A stretch of 64,000 bases of DNA from CAVYXF01 sp963772335 (GCA_963772335.1 CAVYXF010000011.1:15006-79005); one strand, 5' to 3'. Shown: positions 1 to 11,158, counted from the stretch's first letter. Notes: generated from the letters alone by a model not told the origin. Numbers and translations: made by a program.

Positions 1-2160
1 GGACCCAAACCCATCCGCGCGCCATATCTGATCGGCGGGGCGAACTTCGTCGCCTGCCACCAATTCAACTTCCTCGACCGGCAGGACGTTCTGAGCATCG
101 CCGCGCCCGGTGCAATCTTCCTGCTCAACACCGTTCACGGACCCGACGCCGTCTGGAACCGTCTCCCACGCTCGGTGCAAAAGCAGATCATCGACAAAGG
201 TCTAAAATTCTATGTAATCGACGCCTCGAACGCGGCGCGGGAGGCCGGTCTTCCTGGCCTGACGAGCACGATCCTGCAAACCTGCTTCTTCGCACTCTCT
301 GGGGTTCTGCCCCACGAGGCGGCCATCGCGCGGATCAAGAGCGCGATCCGCAAATCCTATGCGCGCAAGGGTGAAACGGTGATCGCCAGGAACTTCGCCG
401 CCGTGGATGGGGCACTGGCCCGGCTGCACGAAGTAAGCGCGCCGGGAGAGGTAACCAGCACATTTGATCGACCTCCGCTCGTGCCGGCCTCCGCGCCAGC
501 CTTCGTGCGGTCATTCACCGCCGCGGCGATGCAGGGACGCGGCGACGAACTGCCCGTAAGTATTATGCCCGTGGATGGCACTTATCCGTCCGGCACTGCA
601 GCCTATGAGAAGCGCAACATTTCTGAGTCCGTGCCGGTCTGGGAGGCCGATCTTTGCATCCAGTGCGGACAGTGCAGTTTCGTCTGTCCGCATGGCGTGA
701 TCCGGGCCAAATATTACCATGAGGACAAACTCGACGGTGCGCCAGGCGGCTTCAAATCCGCTGCCGTCAATGCGCGAGGATATCCCGAGACGCGCTTTAC
801 GCTGCAGTCCTACGTTGAGGATTGCACCGGCTGCGGGCTGTGCGTCGAGGCCTGTCCTGCCCATAGTCCGATCGAACCGGGCGTGAAAGCGATCAACCTC
901 AAGGAAAAGGCACCGCTGCTGAATGCGGAGCGGGCGAGCATCACCTTTTTCGAGCGCTTGCCGGTGAATGACCGCGCGCGAGTGGACTTCGCCAATGTGC
1001 GCGGCGTTCAGTTTCTCGAGCCCACCTTCGCCTTTTCCGGCGCCTGTGCCGGATGCGGCGAGACGCCTTACCTCAAGCTTCTGTCGCAATTGTTCGGCGA
1101 CCGGGCGATGATTGCAAACGCAACCGGCTGCTCGTCCATCTACGGGGGAAATCTGCCCGTCACACCCTGGGCGAAGAACCATGAAGGCCGCGGTCCGGCT
1201 TGGTCCAATTCGCTGTTCGAAGACAACGCCGAATACGGCCTGGGCTTCCGTTTGGCTGCGGATCAGCATCTGGCTCAGGCACGCGCGCTCCTGACGCGCC
1301 TCGCGCCCGAGATCGGGCAGGACCTGGCCGCCGCGATCCTCGATGCCCCTCAAATTCAGGAATCGGAGATCCGGGCGCAGCGCATCCGCGTCGCCGAGCT
1401 GAAAACCAAGCTTCTCACGCTTGAGAGCGAACTCGCGCGCGATCTGCTCTCCGTATCGGACCACTTCGTCCGCAGAAGCGTCTGGCTCGTCGGCGGCGAC
1501 GGCTGGGCGTACGACATCGACTATGGCGGGCTCGACCACGTGCTGGCCAGCGGGCGCGACGTCAACATTCTCATCCTCGATACCGAGGTCTACTCCAACA
1601 CAGGCGGTCAGGCCTCGAAAGCAACGCCGCTTGGGGCCGTAGCGAAGTTTGCCACCGCCGGCAAGCGCACCGCGCGCAAGGACTTGGCGCTTCAGGCCAT
1701 CGCTTACGGAAACGTCTATGTGGCGCAGGTCGCGATGGGAGCGAACCCGCAACAAACGCTTCAGGCGTTCCGGGAAGCGGAAGCGTATCCCGGCGCCTCG
1801 CTCATCATCGCCTATAGCCAATGCATCGCCCATGGCATCGATATGCGCTACGGCATGAAGCAGCAGGATCTTGCCGTCGCCAGCGGCTATTGGCCTTTGA
1901 TCCGTTTCAGCCCGGCGATGCGCGGCGTCGGTGAAAACCCCTTCCGTCTGGATTCGCCCCGGCCAACCATCCCCTTCAAGGACTACGCCAGGAACGAGAT
2001 CCGATACACTTCGCTGGCGCGCACCAGGCCCAGGGAGGCGGATGACCTCATGGCGCAGGCGCAAGCGGCCGCCACCGAGAAGTACCGCCAGTACGAGGAG
2101 TTGGCGGCCAGCCACGGCAGCGTCCGACCCGATGCGCCGTCAACAACCGAGAGGGCCTGA
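1..2160 (+). CDS. nifJ: Pyruvate:ferredoxin/flavodoxin oxidoreductase, 3' part (5' end outside window)
   Basis: The frame is open from base 1, so the start lies upstream; about 719 of the usual ~1190 residues are present. The enzyme oxidises pyruvate and CoA to acetyl-CoA and CO2 and passes electrons to ferredoxin or flavodoxin in the cytoplasm. Seen in order in the fragment: a linker after domains I-III, two 4Fe-4S motifs (CIQCGQCSFVCP near residue 219, CTGCGLCVEACP near 275), then the thiamine-diphosphate domain with CAGCGETPY near 349, GDGWAYDIDYGG near 499 and NTGGQASKATP near 533. No break is visible. One base separates its stop from the next gene, a dihydroorotate-dehydrogenase-like flavoprotein, so the two are surely co-transcribed. 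Family assignment is secure; the in vivo electron acceptor is not shown. Confidence 0.95.
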   Translation, partial: GPKPIRAPYLIGGANFVACHQFNFLDRQDVLSIAAPGAIFLLNTVHGPDAVWNRLPRSVQKQIIDKGLKFYVIDASNAAREAGLPGLTSTILQTCFFALSGVLPHEAAIARIKSAIRKSYARKGETVIARNFAAVDGALARLHEVSAPGEVTSTFDRPPLVPASAPAFVRSFTAAAMQGRGDELPVSIMPVDGTYPSGTAAYEKRNISESVPVWEADLCIQCGQCSFVCPHGVIRAKYYHEDKLDGAPGGFKSAAVNARGYPETRFTLQSYVEDCTGCGLCVEACPAHSPIEPGVKAINLKEKAPLLNAERASITFFERLPVNDRARVDFANVRGVQFLEPTFAFSGACAGCGETPYLKLLSQLFGDRAMIANATGCSSIYGGNLPVTPWAKNHEGRGPAWSNSLFEDNAEYGLGFRLAADQHLAQARALLTRLAPEIGQDLAAAILDAPQIQESEIRAQRIRVAELKTKLLTLESELARDLLSVSDHFVRRSVWLVGGDGWAYDIDYGGLDHVLASGRDVNILILDTEVYSNTGGQASKATPLGAVAKFATAGKRTARKDLALQAIAYGNVYVAQVAMGANPQQTLQAFREAEAYPGASLIIAYSQCIAHGIDMRYGMKQQDLAVASGYWPLIRFSPAMRGVGENPFRLDSPRPTIPFKDYARNEIRYTSLARTRPREADDLMAQAQAAATEKYRQYEELAASHGSVRPDAPSTTERA

Positions 2161-2161
2161 G

Positions 2162-3163
2162 ATGGATCTCACGACAAATTATATGGGGCTGACATTGCGT
2201 AGCCCGCTGGTCGCCTCGGCCTCGCCCCTCAACGCCGATCTGGGTAATATCCGCGCGCTCGAGGACGCGGGAGCCGGCGCAGTGGTGCTGCCTTCGATTT
2301 TCGCGGAGCAGATCGAGGCGGAAGCGCACCGTCATGATGCGCTGACAAGCGTCGGCGCGCTCAGCTCGCCGGAAGCCGCCAGCTATTTTCCCGACCCGGA
2401 CATCTATCACGTGGCTTCGGACCGCTATCTGGAGCTCGTCCGCAGCGCCACTGAGGCGGTCTCGATGCCGATCATCCCGAGCCTGAACGCGGCCCATGAA
2501 GAAGGTTGGTTAGAATATGCCACGCTGCTTCAGGACGCGGGAGCCAGCGCGCTGGAGCTGAACATCTACTTCGTTCCCGCCGACATCACCACGACCGGCC
2601 GCGATGTGGAGCACCGCTATATCGACATCGTCCGCGCCGTAAGGAGCCGAGTGACGATCCCGGTGGCCGTCAAGATCGGCCCGTATTTCAGTTCGCCGGG
2701 CGCGATGGCTGTGGAACTGGCGGCAGCGGGCGCCGACGCGCTCGTGCTCTTCAACCGCTTCTATCAACCGGACATAGACATCGTCCGCATGAAGATCTCC
2801 AACGATCTCGAACTGAGCAGATCCAGCGACATGCGCCTGTCGCTCTTGTGGATTGCCGTGCTTCATGGCCGCATATCCGCCTCGCTGGCGGCAACGACGG
2901 GCGTGCATACAGCTGATGATGTCGTGAAATACCTCCTGGCCGGATCCGACGTGGTAATGACGACCTCGGCGCTTCTGCAGCATGGCGTTGGGCATATGCG
3001 TGCCCTCATCGGAGGCCTGACGGAGTGGCTGGAGGCGCGCAACATTGGCACGGTTTCGCGCATCCGCGGTATCCTCAGCCAAAGCAAGATCCGCAACCCG
3101 GAGGACTACGAGCGCGCCAATTACATTAAAATCCTTCAGGGCTATGACCTGGAACTACGCTGA
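2162..3163 (+). CDS. Dihydroorotate dehydrogenase-like flavoprotein paired with nifJ
   Basis: 333 residues starting MDLTTNYMGL. The ATG one base after the nifJ stop is chosen because the homologous N-terminus begins there; the longer open frame upstream runs inside nifJ. The fold is a FMN-binding TIM barrel of the PyrD superfamily: the N-terminal SPLVASASPLN, the middle VAVKIGPYFSSPG strand and the C-terminal GSDVVMTTSALLQHG phosphate-binding segment are visible. Close relatives next to nifJ are annotated as DHODH-like and are not the biosynthetic PyrD. The substrate is unknown; the tight pairing suggests a redox role in pyruvate or ferredoxin metabolism (inference). Confidence 0.85.
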   Translation: MDLTTNYMGLTLRSPLVASASPLNADLGNIRALEDAGAGAVVLPSIFAEQIEAEAHRHDALTSVGALSSPEAASYFPDPDIYHVASDRYLELVRSATEAVSMPIIPSLNAAHEEGWLEYATLLQDAGASALELNIYFVPADITTTGRDVEHRYIDIVRAVRSRVTIPVAVKIGPYFSSPGAMAVELAAAGADALVLFNRFYQPDIDIVRMKISNDLELSRSSDMRLSLLWIAVLHGRISASLAATTGVHTADDVVKYLLAGSDVVMTTSALLQHGVGHMRALIGGLTEWLEARNIGTVSRIRGILSQSKIRNPEDYERANYIKILQGYDLELR

Positions 3164-3207
3164 CCGACCGTGCTTAGCAAAGCATTCGGATCGCACCGGA
3201 CGGAAGC

Positions 3208-3235
3208 TGCCGGGGGGTACCCGGCTCGCTTTTTT
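3208..3235 (+). terminator. Rho-independent terminator after nifJ operon
   Basis: A six-base-pair GC stem (GCCGGG/CCCGGC, loop GGGTA) is followed four bases later by six T residues. It lies 45 bases past the stop of the DHODH-like gene, in the expected place and orientation. Confidence 0.65.
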
Positions 3236-3364
3236 GCTGCACCCAACCTTATCGTTGACTACGAGCTCGACGGTGTTCGAATGCGTCCCTTCCTGGTCTG
3301 CAGCAGGTGAACAAGTCCCCGCGAGGCGGCCGGTCGACATCGCTCCTTTCGGTGGCACCACGCG

Positions 3365-3455
3365 CCTCGACTATCTGCAGGTGGGGCACCGCAAGCATGC
3401 CATGCCCTCACAGCTTTCCGGCGGCGAGGCGCAGCGTGTCGCCATCGCCCGCGCG
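3365..3455 (+). pseudogene. Fragment of an ABC transporter ATPase (signature region)
   Basis: About 30 codons encode LDYLQVGHRKHAMPSQLSGG followed by EAQRVAIARA, the signature motif region of a LolD/MacB-type ATPase. No Walker A, Walker B or start remain. The same stretch in the intact ATPase starting at 19685 reads LLNYLDVGHRKHAMPAQLSGG, so this is a piece of a close homologue, but the DNA differs at many third positions and it is not a recent copy. It ends abruptly at an IS3-type transposase remnant, which marks a recombination point. Confidence 0.7.
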
Positions 3456-3493
3456 CCAACAGGCGATGTGATCCCACCGAAGGGTTCCAATTC

Positions 3494-3953
3494 ATGAGCG
3501 CGAACCGGGCCGTTTATTCCATCACCACCATGAGCCGTCTGCTGGGTGTCTCCGCCAGCGGCTTTTACGCTTCGACCAAGCGTCCGCCGTCCAGGCGTTG
3601 CCAAGCCGATGCGATTTTGACCGCCAAGATCCGCACGGCGCACGCCGGCTCGTGGGGCACGTATGGTGTGCCGCGGATTCATGCCGAACTGCCGATCAGG
3701 GAATATGCGTTGGTCGCAAGCGCGTAGCTCGCTTGATGCGCGCAGCGGTGCTTGCGGCATCAGCCGTCGCCGCTTCGTGACGACGACGGTAAAGGGTGGT
3801 GGCCGTCAGGCCGATATAACCTATTGCCCGACTTGGTCGGGGTTCCTCTATCCCGCCGTCGTTCTCGATGACTTCAGCCGACGGAGCGTCGGTTGGTCGA
3901 TGGTACCCCCCTGCGTGCCAAGATCGTTTTGGATGCTCACCAATGTGGCTTAG
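3494..3953 (+). pseudogene. Degraded IS3-family transposase (orfB N-terminal half)
   Basis: The first frame starts MSANRAVYSITTMSRLLGVS and carries the HTH_21-like segment of IS3 OrfB. It stops at 3725. Later frames continue with GRKRVARLMRA, then RRRFVTTTVKG, then ADITYCPTWSGFLYPAVVLD with the first catalytic Asp region of the rve domain. Pieces between them are missing and at least two frame changes are needed. The C-terminal third, including the catalytic Glu, is gone. The remnant is not mobile. A different IS3 fragment, holding only a C-terminal part, lies near 13300. Confidence 0.75.
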
Positions 3954-3983
3954 CAACGACGTAACCCCGTTCTGCCGCACGCG

Positions 3984-6467
<2,484 letters not shown>

Positions 6468-6557
6468 AAGGCACCCGGTCTTTCATGTGCTGGCGCGAAT
6501 GGCGCAAAGGCGTCGCCGACCAACACTCTGCTAGAGCCCGCGCTGGCGAATCAAAAT

Positions 6558-7262
6558 CTATACCGCAGTTCCAACGAGCGCACCGATGCCCGCCGTCAAC
6601 GCCATGGCAAGCGCGCCCCAAAATGTGACCCGCAACGTTGCCCTAACGACATCGGCGCCTCCGGCCTGGGCACCGATGGCCCCAAGCAACGCCAGAAACA
6701 AGAGCGAGGCGATTGAAACGACAGGCACGAGAAGAGATGTGGGCGAAATCACAACCATAAGCAGCGGCATCGCTGCACCAATAGAAAAAGTTAGAGCCGA
6801 TGTAAGCGCTGCCTGAATCGGGCGCGCCGTTGTCACCTCAGAGATGCCAAGTTCATCCAGCGCGTGGGCTCCCAGCGCATCTTTGGCCATCAGTTGATCC
6901 GCGACCTTGAGCGCAAGATCCAGCTCAATACCACGCTTCACATAGGCCTGTGCCAGTTCCTCGCGCTCGAAAGCAGGTTGACTCTCAAGCTCGGCGCGTT
7001 CGCGGGCAAGGTCAGCCTGTTCGGTGTCCGCTTGTGAGCTGACGGAGACGTATTCTCCGGCTGCCATCGACATCGCGCCAGCGACCAGGCCTGCAATGCC
7101 GGCCACAAGGACTTCGGAATTCGCCGCGGATGCGGCAGCTACCCCGACGATCAGGCTTGCCGTGGAAACGATCCCGTCATTGGCGCCGAGCACTGCTGCC
7201 CGCAGCCAACCGATGCGCGAGACGAGATGGCTCTCCGGGTGAAGGGTAAGGGAGACCATCAC
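6558..7262 (-). CDS. VIT-family Fe2+/Mn2+ transporter (copy 1)
   Basis: 234 residues. The N-terminus HPESHLVSRIGWLRAAVLGA, followed by NDGIVSTASLIVGVAAA, is the VIT1/CCC1 family hallmark. A cytosolic metal-binding helical region rich in Glu (TEQADLARERAELESQ, FEREELAQAYVKRG) follows near residues 80-115, and three C-terminal membrane segments close the protein. VIT proteins move Fe2+ or Mn2+ across membranes. The start overlaps the stop of the ferritin-like gene upstream by four bases, so translation is coupled. A second copy, about as long, is at 23171-23872. Confidence 0.9.
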   Translation of the reverse strand: MMVSLTLHPESHLVSRIGWLRAAVLGANDGIVSTASLIVGVAAASAANSEVLVAGIAGLVAGAMSMAAGEYVSVSSQADTEQADLARERAELESQPAFEREELAQAYVKRGIELDLALKVADQLMAKDALGAHALDELGISEVTTARPIQAALTSALTFSIGAAMPLLMVVISPTSLLVPVVSIASLLFLALLGAIGAQAGGADVVRATLRVTFWGALAMALTAGIGALVGTAV

Positions 7263-7693
7263 GCGGCTCCCTGATTGGAATGCCCGGCGCAGCGCTGGAA
7301 CGCTGGCAGATGCAGATCCTGCGAGGCGGAGCGCAGGGCCTGGAATACGGAGAGGATGTCGGGCCGATGTGTATTCTTTAATAGACGGTCATACAGCGCA
7401 ACATTCTCAATCTCGCCCTGAATGCTTGCGCCGCAGGCATCTTGAACGCTTGAAAAGCGGGGAGCCTTGCCCAGCCAGCGGTTCGCGGGCGCTGCAATTT
7501 CATACTTATCAAACAGAGCTAGCAGCGCCGAGGCGTGTCGCACTTCGGCTTCGACGATATTGATAAAGGGGCGAACCGGGCCAAAATCACGAACGACTTG
7601 ATCATAAACCGCATGCGCCTTGTATTCGTCATCAAGCGCGTCATGCAACGATTGCCGCTCGGTTTCGTCGAGACCTGGGCTAAAATTAATCAT
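7259..7693 (-). CDS. Ferritin-like DUF2202-type protein
   Basis: 144 residues starting MINFSPGLDE. This ATG is chosen over one 51 bases upstream because the family begins here, an AAGG lies at proper spacing, and the upstream codons are the tail of a peroxiredoxin remnant in another frame. The helical four-bundle pattern shows repeated Glu/His: DDEYKAHAVYDQV near 20-32, EAEVRHASAL near 47-56, EIENVALYDRLL near 93, and DLHLPAFQRC near the end. The family is related to ferritin and probably binds a di-metal centre. Overlap with the VIT gene links iron or manganese binding with transport (inference). Confidence 0.8.
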   Translation of the reverse strand: MINFSPGLDETERQSLHDALDDEYKAHAVYDQVVRDFGPVRPFINIVEAEVRHASALLALFDKYEIAAPANRWLGKAPRFSSVQDACGASIQGEIENVALYDRLLKNTHRPDILSVFQALRSASQDLHLPAFQRCAGHSNQGAA

Positions 7694-7703
7694 CGACGTG
7701 CCT

Positions 7704-7880
7704 TCAAAGGTTCTTTTTCGAGAAGTACCAGTCAGTGTACTCATACCCTTCGCTGGCTCGGGTCTCTGCGGCTTGTGCCGTCTGAGGCGGGGGGACGATC
7801 ACCATATCGCCGGGCTGCCAGCCTTCTGGCGTAGCAATTCCATTCTCGTCCGACGTCTGCATGGCGGTGAGCAGCCGGAT
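7704..7880 (-). pseudogene. Peroxiredoxin (1-Cys, Prx6-like) C-terminal fragment
   Basis: Fifty-eight codons before a TGA read IRLLTAMQTSDENGIATPEG, then WQPGDMVIVPPP and EGYEYTDWYFSKKN, the C-terminal domain of Prx6-type peroxiredoxins. The catalytic N-terminal domain is absent. Upstream the frame dissolves at about 7880, exactly where the TauE/SafE reading frame loses similarity to its family, so a deletion joined the 3' end of one gene to the 3' end of the other. Confidence 0.75.
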
Positions 7881-8668
7881 ATAACGGCAAGCAGGGGCAG
7901 CAGGATAACGCTTGGCACCAGCCCTAGGATTTGGCCGCCGACGAAACTTCCGATGATTGAGCCTGCCACCATGACAACCGCGAACATGCGGTTGCGACTA
8001 AGGACAGTGAAGCTCTGGTCGCGGCTATAGCGAGCGAAGCCGACGAGCATCGTCGGCAAGCTCACTGCGAGTGACAGGCTCCCGGCTAGTTTGATGTCGG
8101 CCCCGAATAGCAGCAGCAGCGTCGGGATAAGCAACTCGCCTCCAGCGACGCCGAGCAAGGCAGCGACAACGCCAATCACGAACCCTGCCAGAACACCCGC
8201 GCTGATCTGCGTCGAGCCGGTGACGAGGGGATGCCCCACCCCAGCCGCGTCGTGCCCAACAAGAAGGGCTATGGCGATCAGCACCAGCATCGCAGCGATC
8301 ACCTTGTAGAGCGTCTCGGATTTGAGACGTGTTGCCCAGCCTGCGCCGAACCATGCGCCAAGCAAGCTTCCAGCGAGCAGATTTGCAATTATGCCCCAAT
8401 GGGTCGCAATCGCACTGAACGGCACGGTGCCCGTCCGAAACGGCAAGGCGGTCGCGACCACGATGAGGCTCATGGCCTTGTTGAGGATCACGGCTTCAAG
8501 CGCCGGGAAACCAAACAAGCCAATTAGCAGCGGAAGGCGGAATTCCGCACCTCCGAGACCGATCATGCCGCCAAGAGCGCCGATCGCGCCGCCGCCGCCA
8601 AAGGCAAATGCGAAACGCCGCGCAGGTAATGTGGATAGCAAGGCGCGAGGTGAAGCTGACGTCGACAT
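7799..8668 (-). CDS. TauE/SafE-family exporter with replaced C-terminus
   Basis: 289 residues from the ATG at 8668, chosen because the possible upstream start would place the operator-like palindrome inside the gene. About eight hydrophobic segments are visible, with the duplicated family motifs GGMIGLGGAEFRLPLLIG near residue 30 and VAALLGVAGGELLIPTLLLL near 170. The family exports sulfite, sulfoacetate or related anions through the inner membrane. The last ~25 residues (SGCSPPCRRRTRMEL onward) are not TauE-like: they are an out-of-frame reading of the peroxiredoxin fragment, replacing the short last part of the final helix. The protein may still fold, or be inactive. Confidence 0.8.
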   Translation of the reverse strand: MSTSASPRALLSTLPARRFAFAFGGGGAIGALGGMIGLGGAEFRLPLLIGLFGFPALEAVILNKAMSLIVVATALPFRTGTVPFSAIATHWGIIANLLAGSLLGAWFGAGWATRLKSETLYKVIAAMLVLIAIALLVGHDAAGVGHPLVTGSTQISAGVLAGFVIGVVAALLGVAGGELLIPTLLLLFGADIKLAGSLSLAVSLPTMLVGFARYSRDQSFTVLSRNRMFAVVMVAGSIIGSFVGGQILGLVPSVILLPLLAVISGCSPPCRRRTRMELLRQKAGSPAIW

Positions 8669-8679
8669 GATGCGTTCCC

Positions 8680-8711
8680 GCAGCGATATAGCGAGGTGAC
8701 TATATCGCTGC
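8680..8711 (-). promoter_or_regulatory. ModE-type operator palindrome before the TauE/SafE gene
   Basis: Perfect 12-base inverted repeat GCAGCGATATAG / CTATATCGCTGC with an 8-base spacer. It resembles the E. coli ModE box (CGnTATAT half-sites facing each other). It ends 11 bases before the exporter start and lies just after the stop of the ModE-like regulator on the same strand. Confidence 0.6.
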
Positions 8712-8738
8712 ATCAGGGCGTCTGCAATCCTCCTTCTG

Positions 8739-9095
8739 TCAGGGCACTTTCGGGGCTGCGAGAGCTGCCAGCTCCTTCAATTCGCCGGCGATCGCCGCCT
8801 CGCTCTTGTGTTGCATTTCGCGAAAGAGCTCGAGGACGGCCTTGCCGGTATCTGTGAGCACCGCTCCTCCGCCTTTCGGGCCACCCTTCGTTGAGATGAC
8901 AACCGGCTCCCGAAAATAGGTATTGATCGAGTCGATGAGATACCAGGCGCGTTTGTAGCTCATACCCATGCGGCGACCGGCTGCCGCGATCGAACCGGTT
9001 TCGTCAATGCCCTGCAGCAGGTCGGCCTTGCCTGGCCCGAACAAGGTCTCGGGACCGAGGATCACACGCAGCCGCGACAACGGGTATTCCGGCAT
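8739..9095 (-). CDS. ModE-like winged-helix regulator (DNA-binding domain only)
   Basis: 118 residues. The LysR-like winged helix of ModE is clear: LLQGIDETGSIAAAGRRMGM then SYKRAWYLIDSIN, and the wing GGPKGGGAVLTDTGKAVLEL. ModE represses molybdate uptake when molybdate is bound, but the two molbindin domains are absent here, as in many short ModE-type proteins, so the ligand cannot be inferred. The ModE-box-like palindrome at 8680-8711 just downstream suggests it controls the TauE/SafE exporter, possibly for an oxyanion. Confidence 0.85.
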   Translation of the reverse strand: MPEYPLSRLRVILGPETLFGPGKADLLQGIDETGSIAAAGRRMGMSYKRAWYLIDSINTYFREPVVISTKGGPKGGGAVLTDTGKAVLELFREMQHKSEAAIAGELKELAALAAPKVP

Positions 9096-9233
9096 GGGTC
9101 CGATCCTTCACGTCCAATTGAATCCATGTATGCACTGCGGCGCGTGTTAGTACGTGGCCTAAATGAGTTGAACGGCAGACGCTCACTGGTGTGCTGTAGA
9201 TACCCCGCAGGGCTACGCATGGAGGTTCAAAAC

Positions 9234-9596
9234 ATGACGCCCTCGCGACAACAAGCGGCCGAACAGTGCGTGGCGGTCTTTGACACGGCCTTCTTCAAGG
9301 CGCTGTGCGAGCCAGCACGCATCGCCGTGTTGCGTGAACTTATCCTGTTGGGCCGCGCCGATATTGCAAGCGTCGCCGCTCGCCTACCCCAGGACCGTTC
9401 CGTGATCGCCCGCCATCTTCACCAATTGGCGAGCGCGCAGATCGTGAGGGCTGAGAAAGAGGGTCGGCACGTCTTCTACGAGATCGATGCGCCAGCCGTG
9501 GCGGATCGCCTCGCGGGTATTTTGGCGATAACCCGCTTGCTTGAAGCTGCAATCAATGCAAACAAGCCGTCCGAGTCGAACCCAGATGAGCAATAG
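9234..9596 (+). CDS. ArsR-family winged-helix regulator
   Basis: 120 residues from the ATG at 9234, which has GGAGG eight bases upstream; the open frame continues further 5' without support. The HTH is DIASVAARLPQDRSVIARHL near 40-60 and the wing EKEGRHVFYEID near 80. Most ArsR proteins are dimeric repressors released by metals or small molecules. The only Cys (near residues 10 and 25) are not a classical metal site (no ELCVCDL), so the inducer is unknown. It may control the membrane proteins that follow on the same strand. Confidence 0.85.
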   Translation: MTPSRQQAAEQCVAVFDTAFFKALCEPARIAVLRELILLGRADIASVAARLPQDRSVIARHLHQLASAQIVRAEKEGRHVFYEIDAPAVADRLAGILAITRLLEAAINANKPSESNPDEQ

Positions 9597-9716
9597 GCAA
9601 TCGTTGACTGAAGCCGGCGGACCGCCTATTCTATGCATAGAGGTGCCTATATGCCTTAGATCGTGCGGCCGAATGGTATGTTCGCCAGATTCCGTCGTCA
9701 ACGCGTGAGGCCCTAA

Positions 9717-10259
9717 GTGAGTGAAAGCTTGGCCGACGCAACCACCATTGTTCTTGGGATCCCAATCCCATCGACCTTCCCACTCTTCCTGACAGTTGTA
9801 GGGTTCCACGTCATCGTTGGCCTCACCTGTGTCATTACCGGCGCGGTGGCAATGCTAAGTCGCAAAGGACGCGGCCGTCACTCGGCATTCGGTACCGTAT
9901 ACTTCTGGTGCCTCGGCGCAGTGTACGCCTCGGCGGCCACACTGTGCGCGGTCCGCTGGGCCGAAAACTATCACCTGTTCATCTTGGGAACGCTCGCCTT
10001 TGCGGCGGCGTTGCTCGGCCGCATCGCACTCCGCCGCCGCTGGCCGGCTTGGCCAACGCTGCACATCGCCGGCATGGGCTCGTCCTACGTCCTCTTGCTC
10101 ACTGCCTTCTATGTCGACAACGGCAAAAACCTGCCGCTGTGGAAGGAACTTCCCTTGATAGCTTATTGGCTTGGGCCCGCAGCCATCGGCCTACCACTCA
10201 TCGTCTACACCCTGATCTGTCACCCACTGGTGCGGCGCTCCAAAGAACTCGGAGGTTAA
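9717..10259 (+). CDS. Integral membrane protein, DUF2306-like
   Basis: 180 residues with a GTG start. Five or so hydrophobic helices are present. The C-terminal half has HIAGMGSSYVLLLTAFYVDN and LPLIAYWLGPAAIGLPLIVY, seen in DUF2306-type membrane proteins of unknown function. A conserved His (HIAGMG) and Asp in the membrane might bind a cofactor, but this is not established. One base separates it from the next, broken, membrane gene, so both were one operon, likely with the ArsR gene. Confidence 0.65.
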   Translation: MSESLADATTIVLGIPIPSTFPLFLTVVGFHVIVGLTCVITGAVAMLSRKGRGRHSAFGTVYFWCLGAVYASAATLCAVRWAENYHLFILGTLAFAAALLGRIALRRRWPAWPTLHIAGMGSSYVLLLTAFYVDNGKNLPLWKELPLIAYWLGPAAIGLPLIVYTLICHPLVRRSKELGG

Positions 10260-10260
10260 A

Positions 10261-10732
10261 ATGACCAAACGTCCGATAGTGCCCAGCCAGCCGGAATGCC
10301 AATCCTCCATGCGGAGATTGAGACCTCTCAACTTCATGCGCCCGCGCGTCTTTCTCTTCCTGGCCAGCGCCGTGCTCACGACCATTGGGCTCGCGGTGTC
10401 GCAGGCGTGCTTGGATCGCTCTCCGACGCGAGCTTCTTCAACCCGCCCTACTGGATTAACTGGGTTCATCTGACCCTCGGCTTGGTTGTCCTGACAGCGG
10501 CGCTCAAGGGAGGGCGGATGATTCAGAACGCGCGCTCACCCTTGTGCCTGCGGTGCTCGCCACGGCTCTTGGGCTCGCAGGCTTGCTGCTTGGGCTCCAG
10601 GTGGCTAACCGGTTCAACATGCCTGAATTAGCCGACCCGTCAGACCATCTGGCTCACTTGACCGTTGGCGTCGTGGCGCTCTGGGCATGGCTGAATAGAG
10701 ACTCTGAATCCGAAGCAGCCCCGGGGAGGTAG
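10261..10732 (+). pseudogene. Frameshifted small membrane protein, DUF4383-like
   Basis: Three frames are needed. Frame one begins MTKRPIVPSQ and gives a first helix (RVFLFLASAVLTTIGLAVSQ). Frame two gives GVLGSLSDASFFNPPYWINW and VHLTLGLVVLTAAL. Frame three, from about 10502, gives LTLVPAVLATALGLAGLLLG and DPSDHLAHLTVGVVALWAWL. The pattern of four helices with NPPYWINWVHL and a late HLTVG motif recalls DUF4383. Two single-base frameshifts (near 10400 and 10505) separate the parts; either the gene is dead or the sequence has errors. Confidence 0.6.
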
Positions 10733-11158
10733 CGCTCGTAAGATGACCTCGTTGCCAAGGTCCTTTTCCCGCCGATCTGCGGTTCAATTATAGATTGCTG
10801 AAGGTCGGCTCGTGGCCCCATTGCGTCTGCCACTGATGGTCAGCGTCAAGGGCGTTGCGGGCGACTTGGTGACCTCGGGCAAGTTGCGGAACACCTTGTC
10901 GAGCACACCAATCGTGAGAATTGCAGCGAGGGGTCCGGTGACGACGGCACCTACCGCAAATCGGACGGAGGATGACGATTGATGGCATGGTTGACGGGTG
11001 GTACGTTTGGCTCTCTGATCGCAATATCCCGTTAAAAGGCGCGGATGGCCCGACCTCCCAGAAGACCCGGTTACGATCACTGCGACGCGGATGCTTGCGC
11101 TGAGCGCTAAGCTGCTCGCCGCCTCTTCCCATCATCGTAATCACTTCTGGAATTCGTC
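10733..11158. other. Gene-less stretch, unrecognised
   Basis: No convincing coding frame. On the minus strand a short hydrophobic segment (AVGAVVTGPLAAILTIGVLD near 10960-10900) could be a membrane-protein scrap, but no family is recognised. No clear terminator or repeat seen. Confidence 0.4.

Noticed and set aside
1931..2161. Longer N-terminus for the DHODH-like protein
   Set aside because: The extension lies inside nifJ in another frame and has no family likeness.
7694..7744. Upstream start for the ferritin-like protein
   Set aside because: These 17 codons are an out-of-frame reading of the peroxiredoxin tail.
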